DNA of 64,000 nt from CAVTYH01 sp963773875 (GTDB lineage Bacteria; Planctomycetota; Planctomycetia; Pirellulales; JADZDJ01), in NCBI GenBank assembly GCA_963773875.1, contig CAVZCV010000020.1, positions 248,001 to 312,000 of the forward strand, in the 5' to 3' direction. The notes under the pieces are model-generated. The model was not told the DNA's origin, did no database searches, and worked only from the letters and a program-made list of their open reading frames with translations. Shown in pieces: positions 45,983-57,048 of the stretch (position 1 is its first letter; each line of letters starts with the position of its first letter). The position numbers were made by a program, and so were the translations under genes.

Positions 45983-48900
45983 TCAATCCGCAACCTGCTT
46001 CATTCCCAACGACAATTCTTTTGAGTTGCCGTCCGTTTTATGACGGGATTTTAAGTGCGTCTGCCTCTTTATTTTATCGCCGGCATGCAACAACGCAGCT
46101 TGTAAGTCGGCGAGTTTGAACGGCTTTACGACGTGCAAATCGAATCCCGCCTCCTGCACCGCTCTGCGATCTTCAGGCCGACCATATCCAGTCAGCGCGA
46201 CAATCAGCAGTGCTTCTTGGTGCGGAAGCTTGCGAGCTCGCCGAGCAACTTCGAAGCCATCGAGCCCCGGCAAGCCGACGTCGACCAGCGCCACATCGAA
46301 ATTCTCTTGTTCCAGAAAACTCAACCCAGCCAGTCCATCCGCAGCTGCTGCAATCTGGTGATGATCCAGTTTCAACAAATGGGAAAGCATTTCCCGACTG
46401 TCGTTGTTGTCTTCAATGATCAGAATCCGCAGTGGGGAAACGATTTTGCCCGGCCGTGCAATTGGCGCGTCAGTCAAGCGACTGCGCGGTAATGGGCAGG
46501 CGGACCACGAACTCGCTGCCTTTGCCGACCCCCTCGCTGTGCGCGGCCACTGAACCGCCATGCATGGCCACCAGCGAATTCACCAAGGTCAATCCCACGC
46601 CCATGCCGCCATCGGAGCGATGCAACGTGTCGTCCGCCTGCACAAACAGCTCGAACACCCGGTTGAGCATGGGTCGCGGAATCCCCATACCAGTGTCGCT
46701 CACGCGGATCACCGCTTCGTCGCCTTCGTGATCCAAACTTAAACAAATTCGGCCTCCCGGCGGCGTGTATTTGGCCGCATTCGTGAGTAGATTCGTTTGA
46801 ATCTGAATCAAACGGGTCCGATCGGCCTGCACCCACAACTCGGAGTGCGCCACATCCACTTGGAAATGATGGCCGCGCGAATCCATTGCCGATCGCACCG
46901 CCTGTTGCACCTCGGGCACAAGCTCGCCGAGATTAATTGGCTGCCGATCCAATTTGATCTTCCCCTCCGTGACTCGAGCGACATCGAGCAAATCGTCGAG
47001 CAAGCGGGCCATTTGCTCTGATTGCCGTCGAATGATCGAACTCGCTTCTTGCTGCGTCGAAAGATCGGCCTCGCCATGTGCCAGCAAATGTGTCGCCGTC
47101 AGAATGGCCGACAGCGGATTGCGCAACTCGTGCGATAGAATTGCCAGGAATTGGTCGCGTCGGCGGACGGCTTCCTGCGCCGCTTCTTCCGCCGTTCGCA
47201 GTTTTTCCACCGATTGCTGCAGGTCTCGGTTAGCGACCTTCAGTTCGGCTGCAAAACGATGGCTTTCGTCCTGCGCCGCTTTGAGGATCCCGATATTTTT
47301 TGCAATCGAGGCAATTCCAATCGGATTGTTCGCGTCGTCTGTCAGCAGCGAAAGCGATTTCAGGACCGGTTGCGAATCGCCAGATTTTGTCAATCGTTGC
47401 GTTTCAACGTTTCTAATCTGCACGTTTGCCAGGCATTGTCGCCGCAATTCATTGGCCTGAGCGCGGGTCGATTGCGGCTCGAGCAGTTCGGCCTTGCGTC
47501 CAATGAGCTCGTCGCGCGTCCAACCATAAGCTCGTTCCGCTTCGCCGTTGAGATCCAATACAATGCCTGAAAGATCTTCGATAATAATTGGATCGGCGCC
47601 ATCCATAAACACCTTCGAAAGCAGCCGGACTCGTTTCTCGCTCTGTTTCAGCGTCGTGACTTCCAGCAGCTTGAGCACCACGCCTTCCACTCGGGTGCGC
47701 GTTTCGATAGGGTGTAATTCGCAGCAGATACGTGTTGCCTTGGCGATCGCGAACTTCGCGCTCCGTGCCGCTGTAATCGGTCATCACGCGGCGCAGGTCG
47801 TCGATTAAACCGTCGTATAGGATGTTGTGAGCAAAGGTGTCGATTCGCCGCCCAACATCTTGCGGCAAAAATTGGAAGACGCGCGCCATTTGCGGAGTGA
47901 ATTTCCGCACACACAGATCGCGATCCAAAAACGCGACGCCTTCCTCCAAATTTTGGAAGAGATTGTTCAGATCGTCGGTCATCTCGGTCAGCTCGACAAT
48001 CTTCCGCTGGTACTCCGCGTTGACCGTGTACAGCTCTTCGTTGACCGAGTGTAATTCCTCGTTCGTGCTTTGCAGTTCTTCGTTCGACGCAATCAATTCC
48101 TCGTTCGTGGCCTGCAACTCTTCGTTGCTGGTCTCCATTTCTTCCAGCGTTGCCTGCAAATTCTCGCGCGTGTATTGGAGCTCGGCTTCAAGTGAGCTGA
48201 GCTGCTCTCGCGAAACCTGGCCCAAATGATACGTCTCTTCGTCAGTTTTACTTTGCGGCGGACGGACCGCGCTTTCCAATAGCACGATCAGGTGCTGATT
48301 CTCATTATTCCGGCCGGCGACCTGCCGTACGGTTACGGAGATTTCTTCTTGTCCTTGCGAAGTATTGATTCGCACGCCGGTATAACGCACCGGATCGCTG
48401 CTGGTTGAAGCGCGATGCAGTGCACCAGCGAGCGCCATTTTTAAGTCGTTTTCGAGCAGCTCCAGCACATCGGAGCTGGGCCGACCATCGCGATATTTTA
48501 GAAACCGGCTCGCGCCGCCAAAGGCGTGCACCACCTCGCGCCGATCGTTCAAGATGAACCCCGGCGGCATGTATTCATCGAGCAACGTGTCGTACGACGC
48601 GCACCAGCCCCGGTTGCGGCATCGCTGGCGCGGAAAGCGTCCCGCCCATCGGCAAGCGCGACAAGGGAAAACCGGGTGCATGCGGCACACGCAAATCGGG
48701 CGGTAGTCGGATGTCGCGCCGCTTCCGATAAATGCGCCAATGTGCATTCAGCGTTTCAAACTCGTCAGCGAGCTCGCCCGGCGTCTCACTCGGTCCCAGG
48801 CATAAAACCCCGTCCGCCTTCAGTCCAAAGTGAAACAGGCCAATGACTTTTTTTTGCGCCGCAGGCTGAAAATAAATCAGCAAGTTGCGGCACAGCACCA

Positions 48901-50191
48901 TATCGAGCCGCGTGAATGGTGCATCGCGAATGACATTATGCGGGGCGAAAACGATCATCTTCCGCAACTCTGCGTTCACATGATAACGATCGTTCTGCCG
49001 TTGGAAGTAACGCTGCATCCGCTCCGGCGAGACATCGGCAATGTTTTCCAGCGAATAGATGCCGGCACTGGCGAATTCCAGCGATGTCCGATGCACATCG
49101 GTGGCGAAAATCTTCAGCGGCACAAAACGTTTGGCGGTGGCCATCGCCTCATGCAACAAGATCGCCAAAGAATAGGCTTCTTCGCCAGTCGCACAACCGG
49201 CCACCCAAATTCGCAGTTCTTGGCCTTCTTTTGCCCGCGCGATTATTTGCGGTAGCACGTTCTGTTCGAGAAATCGGAACGCTTCCGGATCGCGGAAGAA
49301 TCGCGTAACACCAATCAGCAAATCTTTGTAAAGGGCGCTCAACTCGCCGCGGTCTTGCCCCAGCTGGCGAACATAGGAGGCGAAATCCGGCGCTTGCGTA
49401 ATCAGCAATCGCCGCTCCACGCGGCGCTCAACCGTGGAAGGCTTATAGTGGGAAAAATCGATGCCAGATTCATCACGCAACAATTTGAAAATTGTTTGCA
49501 TCCCGTCAGCATCCGAAGCCGGCGCCCTTTCCGGTTCGCCATCGATTGGCGCTGACCGCTTCACATACCGAGCCAGAGCCTCCGGCATTCGCTGCGGCGG
49601 CAGCACCAAATCGACTATGCCCGTCTCAATTGCACTCTTGGGCATGCCATCGAATTTCGCGGTGTCTGCGTCTTGCGCCATGACCAGACCGCCCGCCTCA
49701 TGGATATCCACTATTCCGCGCGAGCCATCGCTGCCGGTGCCAGATAGGATGATGCCCACGCCGCAGGTGCCGCAGTCTTGGGCAAGCGAACGGAAAAAGG
49801 TGTCGATTGGCATCGACAAGCTTTGCGTCGGATCCTTATCGGTGAGCAACAGCTTGCCGCCGGAGATGCTCATTTCCTTTTTCGGCGGAATCAGATAAAT
49901 CGCGTTTGGCGCAACTTCCATGCCGTCTTCAACGCGATGAATCGCCAGCTTCGTGTGCCGCGAGAGCAGCTCGTCCATCAAGCTCTTAAAGTCCGGCGAT
50001 AGATGCTGGATGACCACGTACGCCACGCCAGCGTCCAGTGGTGCATGAGCGAAGAACGTTTCCAGCGCTTCCAATCCGCCCGCCGATGCGCCAACACCAA
50101 CCACCACTAGCTGCGTCGGACATTCGGCCGGCAGTTTTGCGGGCGTGAAATCACTGCTCACAGATTCGCGGGTATCGAATTGCCTCTCCAT
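45983..50191 (-). CDS. Giant CheB-CheR-PAS-histidine kinase-receiver hybrid, three frame breaks
   Basis: Read from ATG at 50191 (MERQFDTRESV): a CheB methylesterase domain (VGVGASAGGLEALE, VIQHLSPDF, ILSGTGSDGSRG), a CheR methyltransferase (GVTRFFRDPEAFRFLEQ, IWVAGCATGEEAYSLAI), a long coiled coil (NEELQATNEELIASNEELQ), PAS modules (EGVAFLDRDLCVRKFTPQM; EDLSGIVLDLNGEAERAYG), HisKA/HATPase (QFLAILSHELRNPLSAIL, SDTGMGIP), and a receiver (RILIIEDNNDSREML, ALVDVGLPG). The frame changes at about 48595, 47705 and 46490; the last sits in a CCC run, and removing one C joins RLP to LPRSRLTDAP ahead of the receiver. The whole would be about 1400 residues. Such fusions carry methylation and phosphorelay parts in one polypeptide but usually have no linked chemoreceptor, as here. 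Confidence 0.85.
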
Positions 50192-50294
50192 CTCCTCTCT
50201 CTTCAATTTCAGTGGGCATCGACGAGCAAAACGAATGCCGATGTGGAATCTATTAATCCGACCTCGACCAATTCGGTTCTCGCAAAACGTCGGT

Positions 50295-50795
50295 CTATTG
50301 CGGCGCCGTTTGCCCTGCTTGCCAAACACCACTCCGCCCTCCGCTTTTTTCCTCCAATTGAATGCGGTCAATTACAATCCCACGCTCGGCGCTTTTGCAC
50401 ATGTCGTAGATGGTCAAAGCTGTTGCGCTGACAGCGGTTAGTGCCTCCATTTCCACGCCGGTTTTTCCAGTGCAATGGACCTCGGCTTCAACGCGAATTG
50501 TGGCTTCATCAGGTAAGCTGAACGACACTTGAACCGAATCGAGCGGGAGCGGATGACACAGCGGGATAAGTTCGGCTGTACGTTTCGCGGCCATGATGCC
50601 AGCCAGGCGACCAACCTCGAGCACATCGCCTTTTGCCAACTGCCGGTCGCGGATCAGCTTTAACGTTTCGGCCTTCATCCGCACCAAGCCGCTCGCCCGA
50701 GCCATCCGCTTGGTGACCGGCTTGTCGCCGACATCGACCATCCGGCTGGCGCCTTCGTCGTCGAAATGCGAAAGTTGTTTGGTCATGGCGTTCAT
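50295..50795 (-). CDS. moaC: Cyclic pyranopterin monophosphate synthase MoaC
   Basis: Second step of molybdenum cofactor synthesis. The family pattern is complete: HFDDEGASRMVDVGDKPVTKR, KGDVLEVGRLAGIMAAKRTAELIPLCHPL, VEMEALTAVSATALTIYDMCK and the terminal EKSGGRSG. 166 residues. Single gene, 103 bases ahead of the hybrid kinase on the same strand. It may cooperate with the MoeB-like enzyme at 4.2 kb. Confidence 0.95.
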   Translation of the reverse strand: MNAMTKQLSHFDDEGASRMVDVGDKPVTKRMARASGLVRMKAETLKLIRDRQLAKGDVLEVGRLAGIMAAKRTAELIPLCHPLPLDSVQVSFSLPDEATIRVEAEVHCTGKTGVEMEALTAVSATALTIYDMCKSAERGIVIDRIQLEEKSGGRSGVWQAGQTAPQ

Positions 50796-51741
50796 TGTAA
50801 CCCAGCCCCTTTCAAATGTGAGGCGGAATGGAATCGGTCAATAAACTACACAGTATCGCCGATTGATCCGCGCCGATAATAATTTCAATCACCCGATTTG
50901 CGATTTCTCCTAATTCCTCGCAGAAAACCACACGTCGATAGGCCCCAGTGAAATTCTCGCAACCACTTCTGTTGTTTTTCTCGAGCGTTTCAACGCACAT
51001 TTTCGTCTCCGGCACGAATTCTAATTTTCAAGTGAAATAACTGCAGCGCGCTTTTTCCGATGTCATGGCGTTTTTGTGTTTTCTGACCCCAGTTATTTCA
51101 CAGTTATTTCATGCCCTCCTCTCTTGGCTGATAAACTATCTCGAAATCGCCGCATCTTTGCCACTGTTTTTTCGCATATAGAAGATTCCTCCTGCCAGGC
51201 CTCGGCGCGGTGTCTGATGTACGGCCATCGTCCGCCGCGCAAATCATCCCGAGGCTTCCGACCCGTTGCCAGCGTCGCCGGAAGCCAAGTTAAGTTTCAA
51301 GTTGGCAAAGGACAATCCAGGAACTCACACGTTCCATATGCATAGTACTGTACACACGCTCCCGAGTCAATAGCAAATTTGGGCCATGCGAGAAATGCTG
51401 ATAACGTTCAAGAAATGGACACCTAGTTTTTGGAGAGAAATCGCCAAAGGAGTGCACTGTCGTGCCGATTTAGCTCGTTTTCACGGAAAGCGCACGCAGC
51501 TGGTCAATAGAATCCCAGACCGCAAATCTTAGTCAGCGTCCGGTAATCGTTGCGGTCAGTAGCGAGTTCTGTAGCTCGCATATTCCCGCAGGCGTTGCTT
51601 GCGGGCCATTGCCAGCGGCAGCTGGGTTTCGGCACTGTACAGTGGGGCTGCAGCATATGCGTATGATAAACCGCCGGCTGGGGAATCTGGTATACTTGAA
51701 ACAGCGCCCGTGGTCGGTAAACTCCTGACAATTTCACGCGC
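50796..51741. other. Gene-free gap with one copy of the foldable repeat
   Basis: About 945 bases between moaC and a Uma2 gene hold no supported protein gene. The only structure seen is copy 2 of the dispersed repeat. Confidence 0.55.
51032..51112. repeat. Dispersed foldable repeat, copy 2 (reverse orientation)
   Basis: GTGAAATAACTG at 51032-51043 pairs perfectly with CAGTTATTTCAC at 51090-51101, followed by a second unit CAGTTATTTCAT. Read on the minus strand it aligns with copy 1 at 22825-22907, sharing the ACAAAAACG and AAGCGCGC loop segments. Stem positions that differ from copy 1 differ on both arms. Confidence 0.75.
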
Positions 51742-52356
51742 ATGGCAACTCTCATTCTCGATCCGCGGCAGTCGGAGCGGTTACAGGCGGAGCGCCATGC
51801 GCGAGGGCAGGACAAATTCGACGAAGTTTGGGAAGGAGTTTATGTGATGGCACCGGCGCCGAACGATGAGCATCAACAATTGGCAACGCGATTAGCTCGG
51901 CCATTCTTAGACGCAGTCGAAGACCCGGGCCGCGGATTGGTCCGACTGGGGATCAATCTGGCCAGTGATCCAGCGGACTGGGAACACAACTACCGAGTGC
52001 CGGATCTCGCCGTGTTCCTGAATGATTCGCCTGCCGTATGTCACAATGCTTTCTGGTCAGGTCCGCCGGATTTTCTCGTGGAGATCGTGAGCCCCTACGA
52101 TAAGACGCGCGAAAAAATCGGTTTTTACAGCCAGGTTGGTACGCGCGAACTGCTGATCGTCGATCGCGATCCTTGGCGATTGGAACTTTACCGGCTCGAA
52201 AACGGGAAGCTCGCTATTGTGCAAACCCTCGCGCCCGGTGATGCCGGCGCCATCGACAGCGCCGTCCTGCCAATTCGCTTCCGCCTCATCGCCGGCCAAC
52301 CGCGCCCAGTGATTGAAATCACCGCGAAGGAGACCGGTCGCAGTTGGACGATCTGA
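51742..52356 (+). CDS. Uma2 (DUF820) family putative PD-(D/E)xK nuclease
   Basis: 204 residues: FDEVWEGVYVMAPAPNDEH, YRVPDLAVFLNDSP, PDFLVEIVSPYDKTREKIGFYSQVGTREL and VDRDPWRLELYRLENGK. Asp of VPDLAV and Glu of LVEIVSP with the following Lys make the predicted active site. It belongs to a different subgroup from the Uma2 gene at 29.5 kb (shorter N-terminus, C-terminal RPVIEIT strand). ATG at 51742. Monocistronic. Confidence 0.87.
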   Translation: MATLILDPRQSERLQAERHARGQDKFDEVWEGVYVMAPAPNDEHQQLATRLARPFLDAVEDPGRGLVRLGINLASDPADWEHNYRVPDLAVFLNDSPAVCHNAFWSGPPDFLVEIVSPYDKTREKIGFYSQVGTRELLIVDRDPWRLELYRLENGKLAIVQTLAPGDAGAIDSAVLPIRFRLIAGQPRPVIEITAKETGRSWTI

Positions 52357-52601
52357 CAATTCGGCGAACGGATCTTTTCATCAAGGAGGCACAGAGCGGG
52401 CAATAATGAGAATGAACACGCTTGCCACAACTCACCGACCGCTCCAGTAGAGAGTCGGACTCAAGAAGGTTGAATTCCGACGGTTGATGCGCTCCAAGCC
52501 TTCTCCCAGCCCGCCGGTTTGCAGGTTTTCCGCTTTTTTACGCGCGTGGTTCCGACAGTCTACTTCGCTCACCTAAGCAATTGCGGCTCGGATGATTCTC
52601 A

Positions 52602-54565
52602 TTAAAGCAGCACGTTCTGCCAGCCTTCGCAATTATTCAGGATCGCGCCCCAATCCATTTCCACATAGGGCGTCTGATTTGAGCTTTGGGGGCCGTCGTG
52701 ATTCCACAAACCGTGCGGATTGTAAACTTGAAACATTTTCGTCACCGAGTTGTAGCCCAACACGATGTAGTCGTGATTCGGGGTCAATCGAGGATTGGGC
52801 GCACTATCGAGCGTTGAAAGAACGACAGCATGTCCTCGGCTGATGGCATTGATCATCTCGGTGGGAGTTGTTGCTGGGAATTTGCTGAATTTGTGCACAG
52901 AAAACGATTTGCCACTGACCTGCTTCATCGCAATCGTGGCCTGCCCCAGGTCGATGCCATGGTAAGAGTTCGTGCCATCCTGGCCCGTCCAACCCGACTC
53001 GTTGGCCTGCACATAGGCTTTCTCGGCCAAGGCAACCCACAGCTCATTTTTCGGGTCGGTAAAATTGTTTTGGAACATCATGCCATACTCGTCGTAGTGG
53101 ACGCCAAATCCGGCTGCCCAGGCGGATCCAAATCCCAGACCAAACACTGGCAACTGGCGATTGACGGTGACGTAGTTGGCGACGCCGCCGTTGTAGAATC
53201 GAACCGTCCAAGTGCCGTCGCCGTTGTCGGCAAACATATTCTGAATGGTCGAGGGCGAATGCAGCGCGGTGTTGCCCAGCGCCGCCAGGAAGTAACAGTC
53301 GTTGATGCCATCGCCTTGGTCGATGTCGCTAAAGCTAGCGCCATTCACAAACAGACTACCGCTGACCGTTTCATAGCGAAGCGTGTGCAGTGAATTGTCT
53401 TGTGCGAGGGGTACGTCGCCACCCTTGAACCATTTGTCGACAAGCTTGTTCAAGCGATCGGCGCTACCAACGGCCAGATTTCCGAGTGCCGCACCTTGAT
53501 AATGGCATTCGCGGCATCGCCGTTGGCAATTTTCGTGGCGAAGAACCGGGTATCGGTTTGAAAGTTGATTTTGGTTCCAGCGACGAGCGCTTTCAGATCC
53601 GACAGTTCGTTGGCGCTGACGGTGCCAATATTTGGAATGACACTAAATACGCCGTCGGTCGCAATCTGCGTGTAGAGATTCAACATGTCGTTGCGATTGA
53701 GCACGCCGTCCTTGAATTCGAGCCGAGCCAACGATCGCACGTCGGCATCTTTCAAGTAATGATCGAAAAAGTCGAAGGCCTGGTAGCCGCTCGCTGAGAC
53801 GGTATTGTCTGGCCCGTAATCGGTGTATTTCGTGTTTGTGCCTTCGGAGTCGGTCAGCACGTCGGTCGCAGCGCCACCGTACAGCCGATCGTTGCCGGCT
53901 TCGCCAAACAGCCGATCGACGCCGTTGCCGCCGAATAATTTATCGTCACCGGCGCCGCCGTAAACGTAGTCGTTGCCATCGTCGCCAAACACGGCGTCGT
54001 GCCCATTGCCGCCGACGACGGTATCGTTGCCTGCGCGGCCATCGATGTAATCGTCGCCGTCGTTGCCGTAAAGAATGTCGTCTCCGATACCACCGAGGAT
54101 AATATCGTTGCCAATGCCGCCATCGACATAGGTGCCGATCGCACTACGGTTATCGAACGTGTCGTTGCCCGAATATCCGAGAAAAATAATTTGAGTCACC
54201 ATCCCTGGATCAAAGGCCCGAACTTGCGGCGTGTTGATGTTGCTCAGCTGCACGGTGAGCAAGTCTGGCAAGTTGCCAGCTCCGTTGCCGGCGCGGTGAT
54301 TGATGTAAACTTTTACTGAGTCGTCGTGATTGTCTGTGCCTTGAACAGTTACCACGCCGTTTGCAGGGTTGAAGCTGATGCTGCCTTCCGCCTGGGGTGG
54401 CGGTGGCTCAAAGACGCCCGAGACCGGCACGCGGTCGATGGGCCCGACAAGGATCGGGCTGACGCTTTTGCAGCGGCGATCTTCCAGCATTTCGACGGCT
54501 AATCGTCGCGTGTGGGCACGATTCAGACGAGTGGCTTTCACAGCGGCACCAAAGAATCGACGCAT
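52602..54565 (-). CDS. Secreted calpain-like cysteine protease with RTX-type calcium-binding repeats, one frame break
   Basis: The N-terminus carries the planctomycete export leader with RRLAVEMLEDRRC. About residues 130-240 are tandem nonapeptides of the GGxGxDxxx type (GGIGDDILYGNDGDDYIDG, GGAGDDKLFGGNG) that bind calcium. The C-terminal half is a calpain (C2) domain: Cys in GDGINDCYFLAALGNTAL, His in TPNHDYIVLGYN, Asn in YNPHGLWNHDG. The frame breaks at about 53490 between DAANAI and YQGAALGNLAVGSADRLNK. Joined protein about 655 residues. ATG at 54601 is an alternative start. Calcium could fold the repeats and switch on the protease (inference). Confidence 0.85.
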
Positions 54566-54747
54566 GACTGAGTCCGTTTGATTTTGAGGAATGGCCGGCA
54601 TACCTGCCGGTGTGGGCGGGGTACGGGTTTCAGCGGCGGAAAACTGGTGGCGTTACAAACTTTTTTGCACGCAGATTCCGATTTTCAGGATTGGTGGTCC
54701 GCGCAAGCTGCGAGGACAGTGGAATCCGCCGGGCACGTGGTTTGCGG

Positions 54748-55134
54748 TTATCTCGTCGGGGGCGAAGCGAAGAGAAGAGGTGCAACCATGGCGGAGGAAA
54801 AGCAAAAGCACACGCAGCAGCCGCCGCATCCACGACCGTATAGTCTGCAAGCTGCTGTATCGAGATGTTGATCAACTAGAAAGACGCTCGTAACAGGCGC
54901 ATAGAGCATTCCCTTGCTGGCGTTGTGGATTGTCCACTCGGGCCTATCATATATATCCGCGTTGATTGTGCTAGCGGACAAAGACGCGTGATAATCCTTT
55001 ATCAGCTGAGCTGCGGCTGATTGTTCGGCCACTAGGCAAGAGCGTTGCCAACTGACGTAACCACATGGGAGAGCGATTACGATGAGTGACAAAAAGAGAT
55101 GACGCACACTAAAGCGGAACAAAAGTAAAATCAT
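54748..55134 (-). CDS. Small membrane-anchored hypothetical protein
   Basis: Begins LLLFRFSVRHLFLSLIVIALPCG, the RFS(V/L)R-plus-helix anchor frequent in planctomycete proteins, then a charged soluble part (AEQSAAAQLIKDYHAS, DIYDRPEWTIHNASKG). The C-terminal 30 residues are cysteine-rich and irregular and may be a read-through into non-coding DNA, so the true end is uncertain. No function recognised. Confidence 0.45.
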   Translation of the reverse strand: MILLLFRFSVRHLFLSLIVIALPCGYVSWQRSCLVAEQSAAAQLIKDYHASLSASTINADIYDRPEWTIHNASKGMLYAPVTSVFLVDQHLDTAACRLYGRGCGGCCVCFCFSSAMVAPLLFASPPTR

Positions 55135-55155
55135 CTTTTCTGTCCGTTGCAGAAA

Positions 55156-55875
55156 TCACGCTGTCAAAAATGGCCTGGGTGGTTTCCAAGATGGCGAGTT
55201 AACATTGCAGTCAATACTTATGTTCGTGTTGCAAATTCCCTTGGCTCGATCATTAGGTCGGAATATGACAGTACCATTGTCTGGGTTTTGTCCAGTGGTC
55301 AAGAGCTTGCTCATTGTATCGTCACAGGTGACAGTTATAGTGACTGTGTCACAACGACGAAGTCGCTTGCCGCAATCGTAGTCCTCCTGCTCTTCGCCAT
55401 TCTTAAAGAGTTTTCGAAGTCTGCATAGCGATTCACCAAAGTTAGCTGCCGCAATAAGTGCGTTTTTCATAGAGTCGTAAGCATTCTCAAAGCGAAGGAG
55501 GTTCTCCCAGCGAGGAAAATTCGGGATTCGCTGATCTTCTTTAATTTGCTCAAAATAATCGGGGGAGAAGCAGGAAACTACGCCCAAATATTTCCCCCCT
55601 TTGCGACAGAAGTTTTTAATCGGATCGATGCCTGGGGAATTTGCATCTATCCACAGTTGTACTTTTGGATTCACCTCCAGTTCCGCCGCGATCCGCCGCC
55701 CGGACCAGCCGTGCTCGTGCAGCGTCGGCGTTGCTCTGCAACCCGCCAAAACACTCTTACAGAGATGCCTCGCTAACGCGGCCTCTGCATGCGTTGCCGC
55801 AGCGCGCGTTGAGTCTGAATGATAAGGCGGGAAGTAAGGTATATTATGAATGTAGCCGTAGCGAAAGCAGCACAC
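55156..55875 (-). CDS. Uncharacterised mosaic reading frame next to the IS3 element
   Basis: The frame begins inside the end of the insertion element, continues through a segment resembling a transposase helix-turn-helix (LHEHGWSGRRIAAELEV), then about 170 residues with real-protein composition (NFPRWENLLRFENAYDSMKN, RKLFKNGEEQEDYDCGK, TVTITVTCDD). The last part may be the 3' remainder of a gene cut by the insertions, possibly a variable tail of the RHS gene on the same strand. No family recognised. Confidence 0.35.
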   Translation of the reverse strand: MCCFRYGYIHNIPYFPPYHSDSTRAAATHAEAALARHLCKSVLAGCRATPTLHEHGWSGRRIAAELEVNPKVQLWIDANSPGIDPIKNFCRKGGKYLGVVSCFSPDYFEQIKEDQRIPNFPRWENLLRFENAYDSMKNALIAAANFGESLCRLRKLFKNGEEQEDYDCGKRLRRCDTVTITVTCDDTMSKLLTTGQNPDNGTVIFRPNDRAKGICNTNISIDCNVNSPSWKPPRPFLTA

Positions 55876-56720
55876 GCGGCGGCGAATGCCGCGGGGGTCT
55901 GGTAATCCAACGCACTATGAATCCGGCGATGATTGTAGTCCAAGCGCCAACGGTCAATCACCCATCGCGCATCATCTAAGCTCAGGAATACTTCCCGGTT
56001 CAACAGCTCATCGCGGAGCTTGCCGTTAAAACTCTCTACGTAACCGTTTTCCCAAGGACTGCCCTTGGCGATAAACAAAGTCTTCACCGCCGCCTGATCG
56101 AGCCACCGGCGCACGGCCCGAGCCACGAACTCTGGTCCATTGTCACTGCGTAAATGTTCCGGCCGATCACGCACCGCAAACAAATACTGCAAATTCTCGA
56201 TCACGCTGCTCGGCGGTGAAGGAACGGGATACCTCCAAGGCCAAACACTCTCGGGTGTACTCGTCGATCACGGCCAACAGCTTCAACTGGCGGCCATCCT
56301 CGGTGCGATCGACCAGGAAGTCGTATGACCACACGTGATTGATCCGTTCTGACTCGGTGCCGAATACAGCTGTTCTCACTGCTACCAGGCAAACGGCGTC
56401 GACGCTGCTGCCTTCTGGGCACTTGCATCTGCTCCTGCTTCCACAGTCGATGGATTCGTTTATGGTTCACATCCCACCCTTGGGCTAACAAAAGTTCATG
56501 AATCCGGGGACAACCGAAACGGGGACGTTGTCCAGCCAGCTGACGCATGGCTCCGAGCAGCGACGGCTCGTCAGCCGAGCGACAAGCTTGATAGCGTTGC
56601 GTGCCCCGTGGTTGACCCAGCACCCGGCAAGCTCTGCGTTCGGAAACTCTGATCTGGCCCCAAACGACGACGGACTTCGGCGACCATCCGTCTGCGCCGT
56701 TCGGGGCTTACCAGTTTCCC
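55773..56720 (-). pseudogene. IS3-family transposase OrfB, three frame breaks
   Basis: The integrase catalytic residues survive in pieces: Asp in WSYDFLVDRTEDG, Asp in RSDNGPEF, Glu in WENGYVESFNGKLRDE. The N-terminal part runs VSPERRRRMVAEVRRRLG, then shifts at about 56645 (to SERRACRVLGQPRGTQRYQ), about 56355 (to RINHVWSYDF) and about 56195 (to ENLQYLFAVRDRPEHL). As sequenced it cannot make an active enzyme. Since host genes carry the same kind of breaks, decay and sequence error cannot be told apart. Confidence 0.8.
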
Positions 56721-56986
56721 TTGGCGGCCTCCCGCAGAATCTCCATGTCCAAGGCCTGGTTCGCCACCACTTTCTTCAACCGGGCATTCTCCTGCTGCAA
56801 AGCTTTCATCTCCTTGGCCATCGTCGGCGCCATCCCGCCGTACTTCTGCCGCCAGCGATAGTACGTTTGCTCCGTGATCTCCAGCATCTTGCAAACTTCG
56901 GGAACCTTCCGATCTTTGCCCAGCTCAACGTCTGCTCGGCGTAACTTGGCAATGATCTGCTCCACACTGTGACGCTGCTGCTTCAT
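56708..56986 (-). CDS. IS3-family transposase OrfA
   Basis: 92 residues: helix-turn-helix (SVEQIIAKLRRADVELGKD, EVCKMLEITEQTYYRWRQKYGG) followed by the leucine-zipper helix (LQQENARLKKVVANQALDMEILREAA). OrfA gives site recognition and is normally joined to OrfB by -1 frameshifting; the overlap region lies near 56708-56720. Confidence 0.9.
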   Translation of the reverse strand: MKQQRHSVEQIIAKLRRADVELGKDRKVPEVCKMLEITEQTYYRWRQKYGGMAPTMAKEMKALQQENARLKKVVANQALDMEILREAAKGNW

Positions 56987-57048
56987 ACGAAAGAATCCTT
57001 TCCGGGCCTCCGGCCCATCAGGATTCTCTCACTTCCGCTGGCACAATT

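Noticed and set aside
53830..54140. Direct DNA repeats near 54 kb as a possible repeat array
   Set aside because: They encode the RTX nonapeptides of the calpain-like protein and are explained by the protein repeats.
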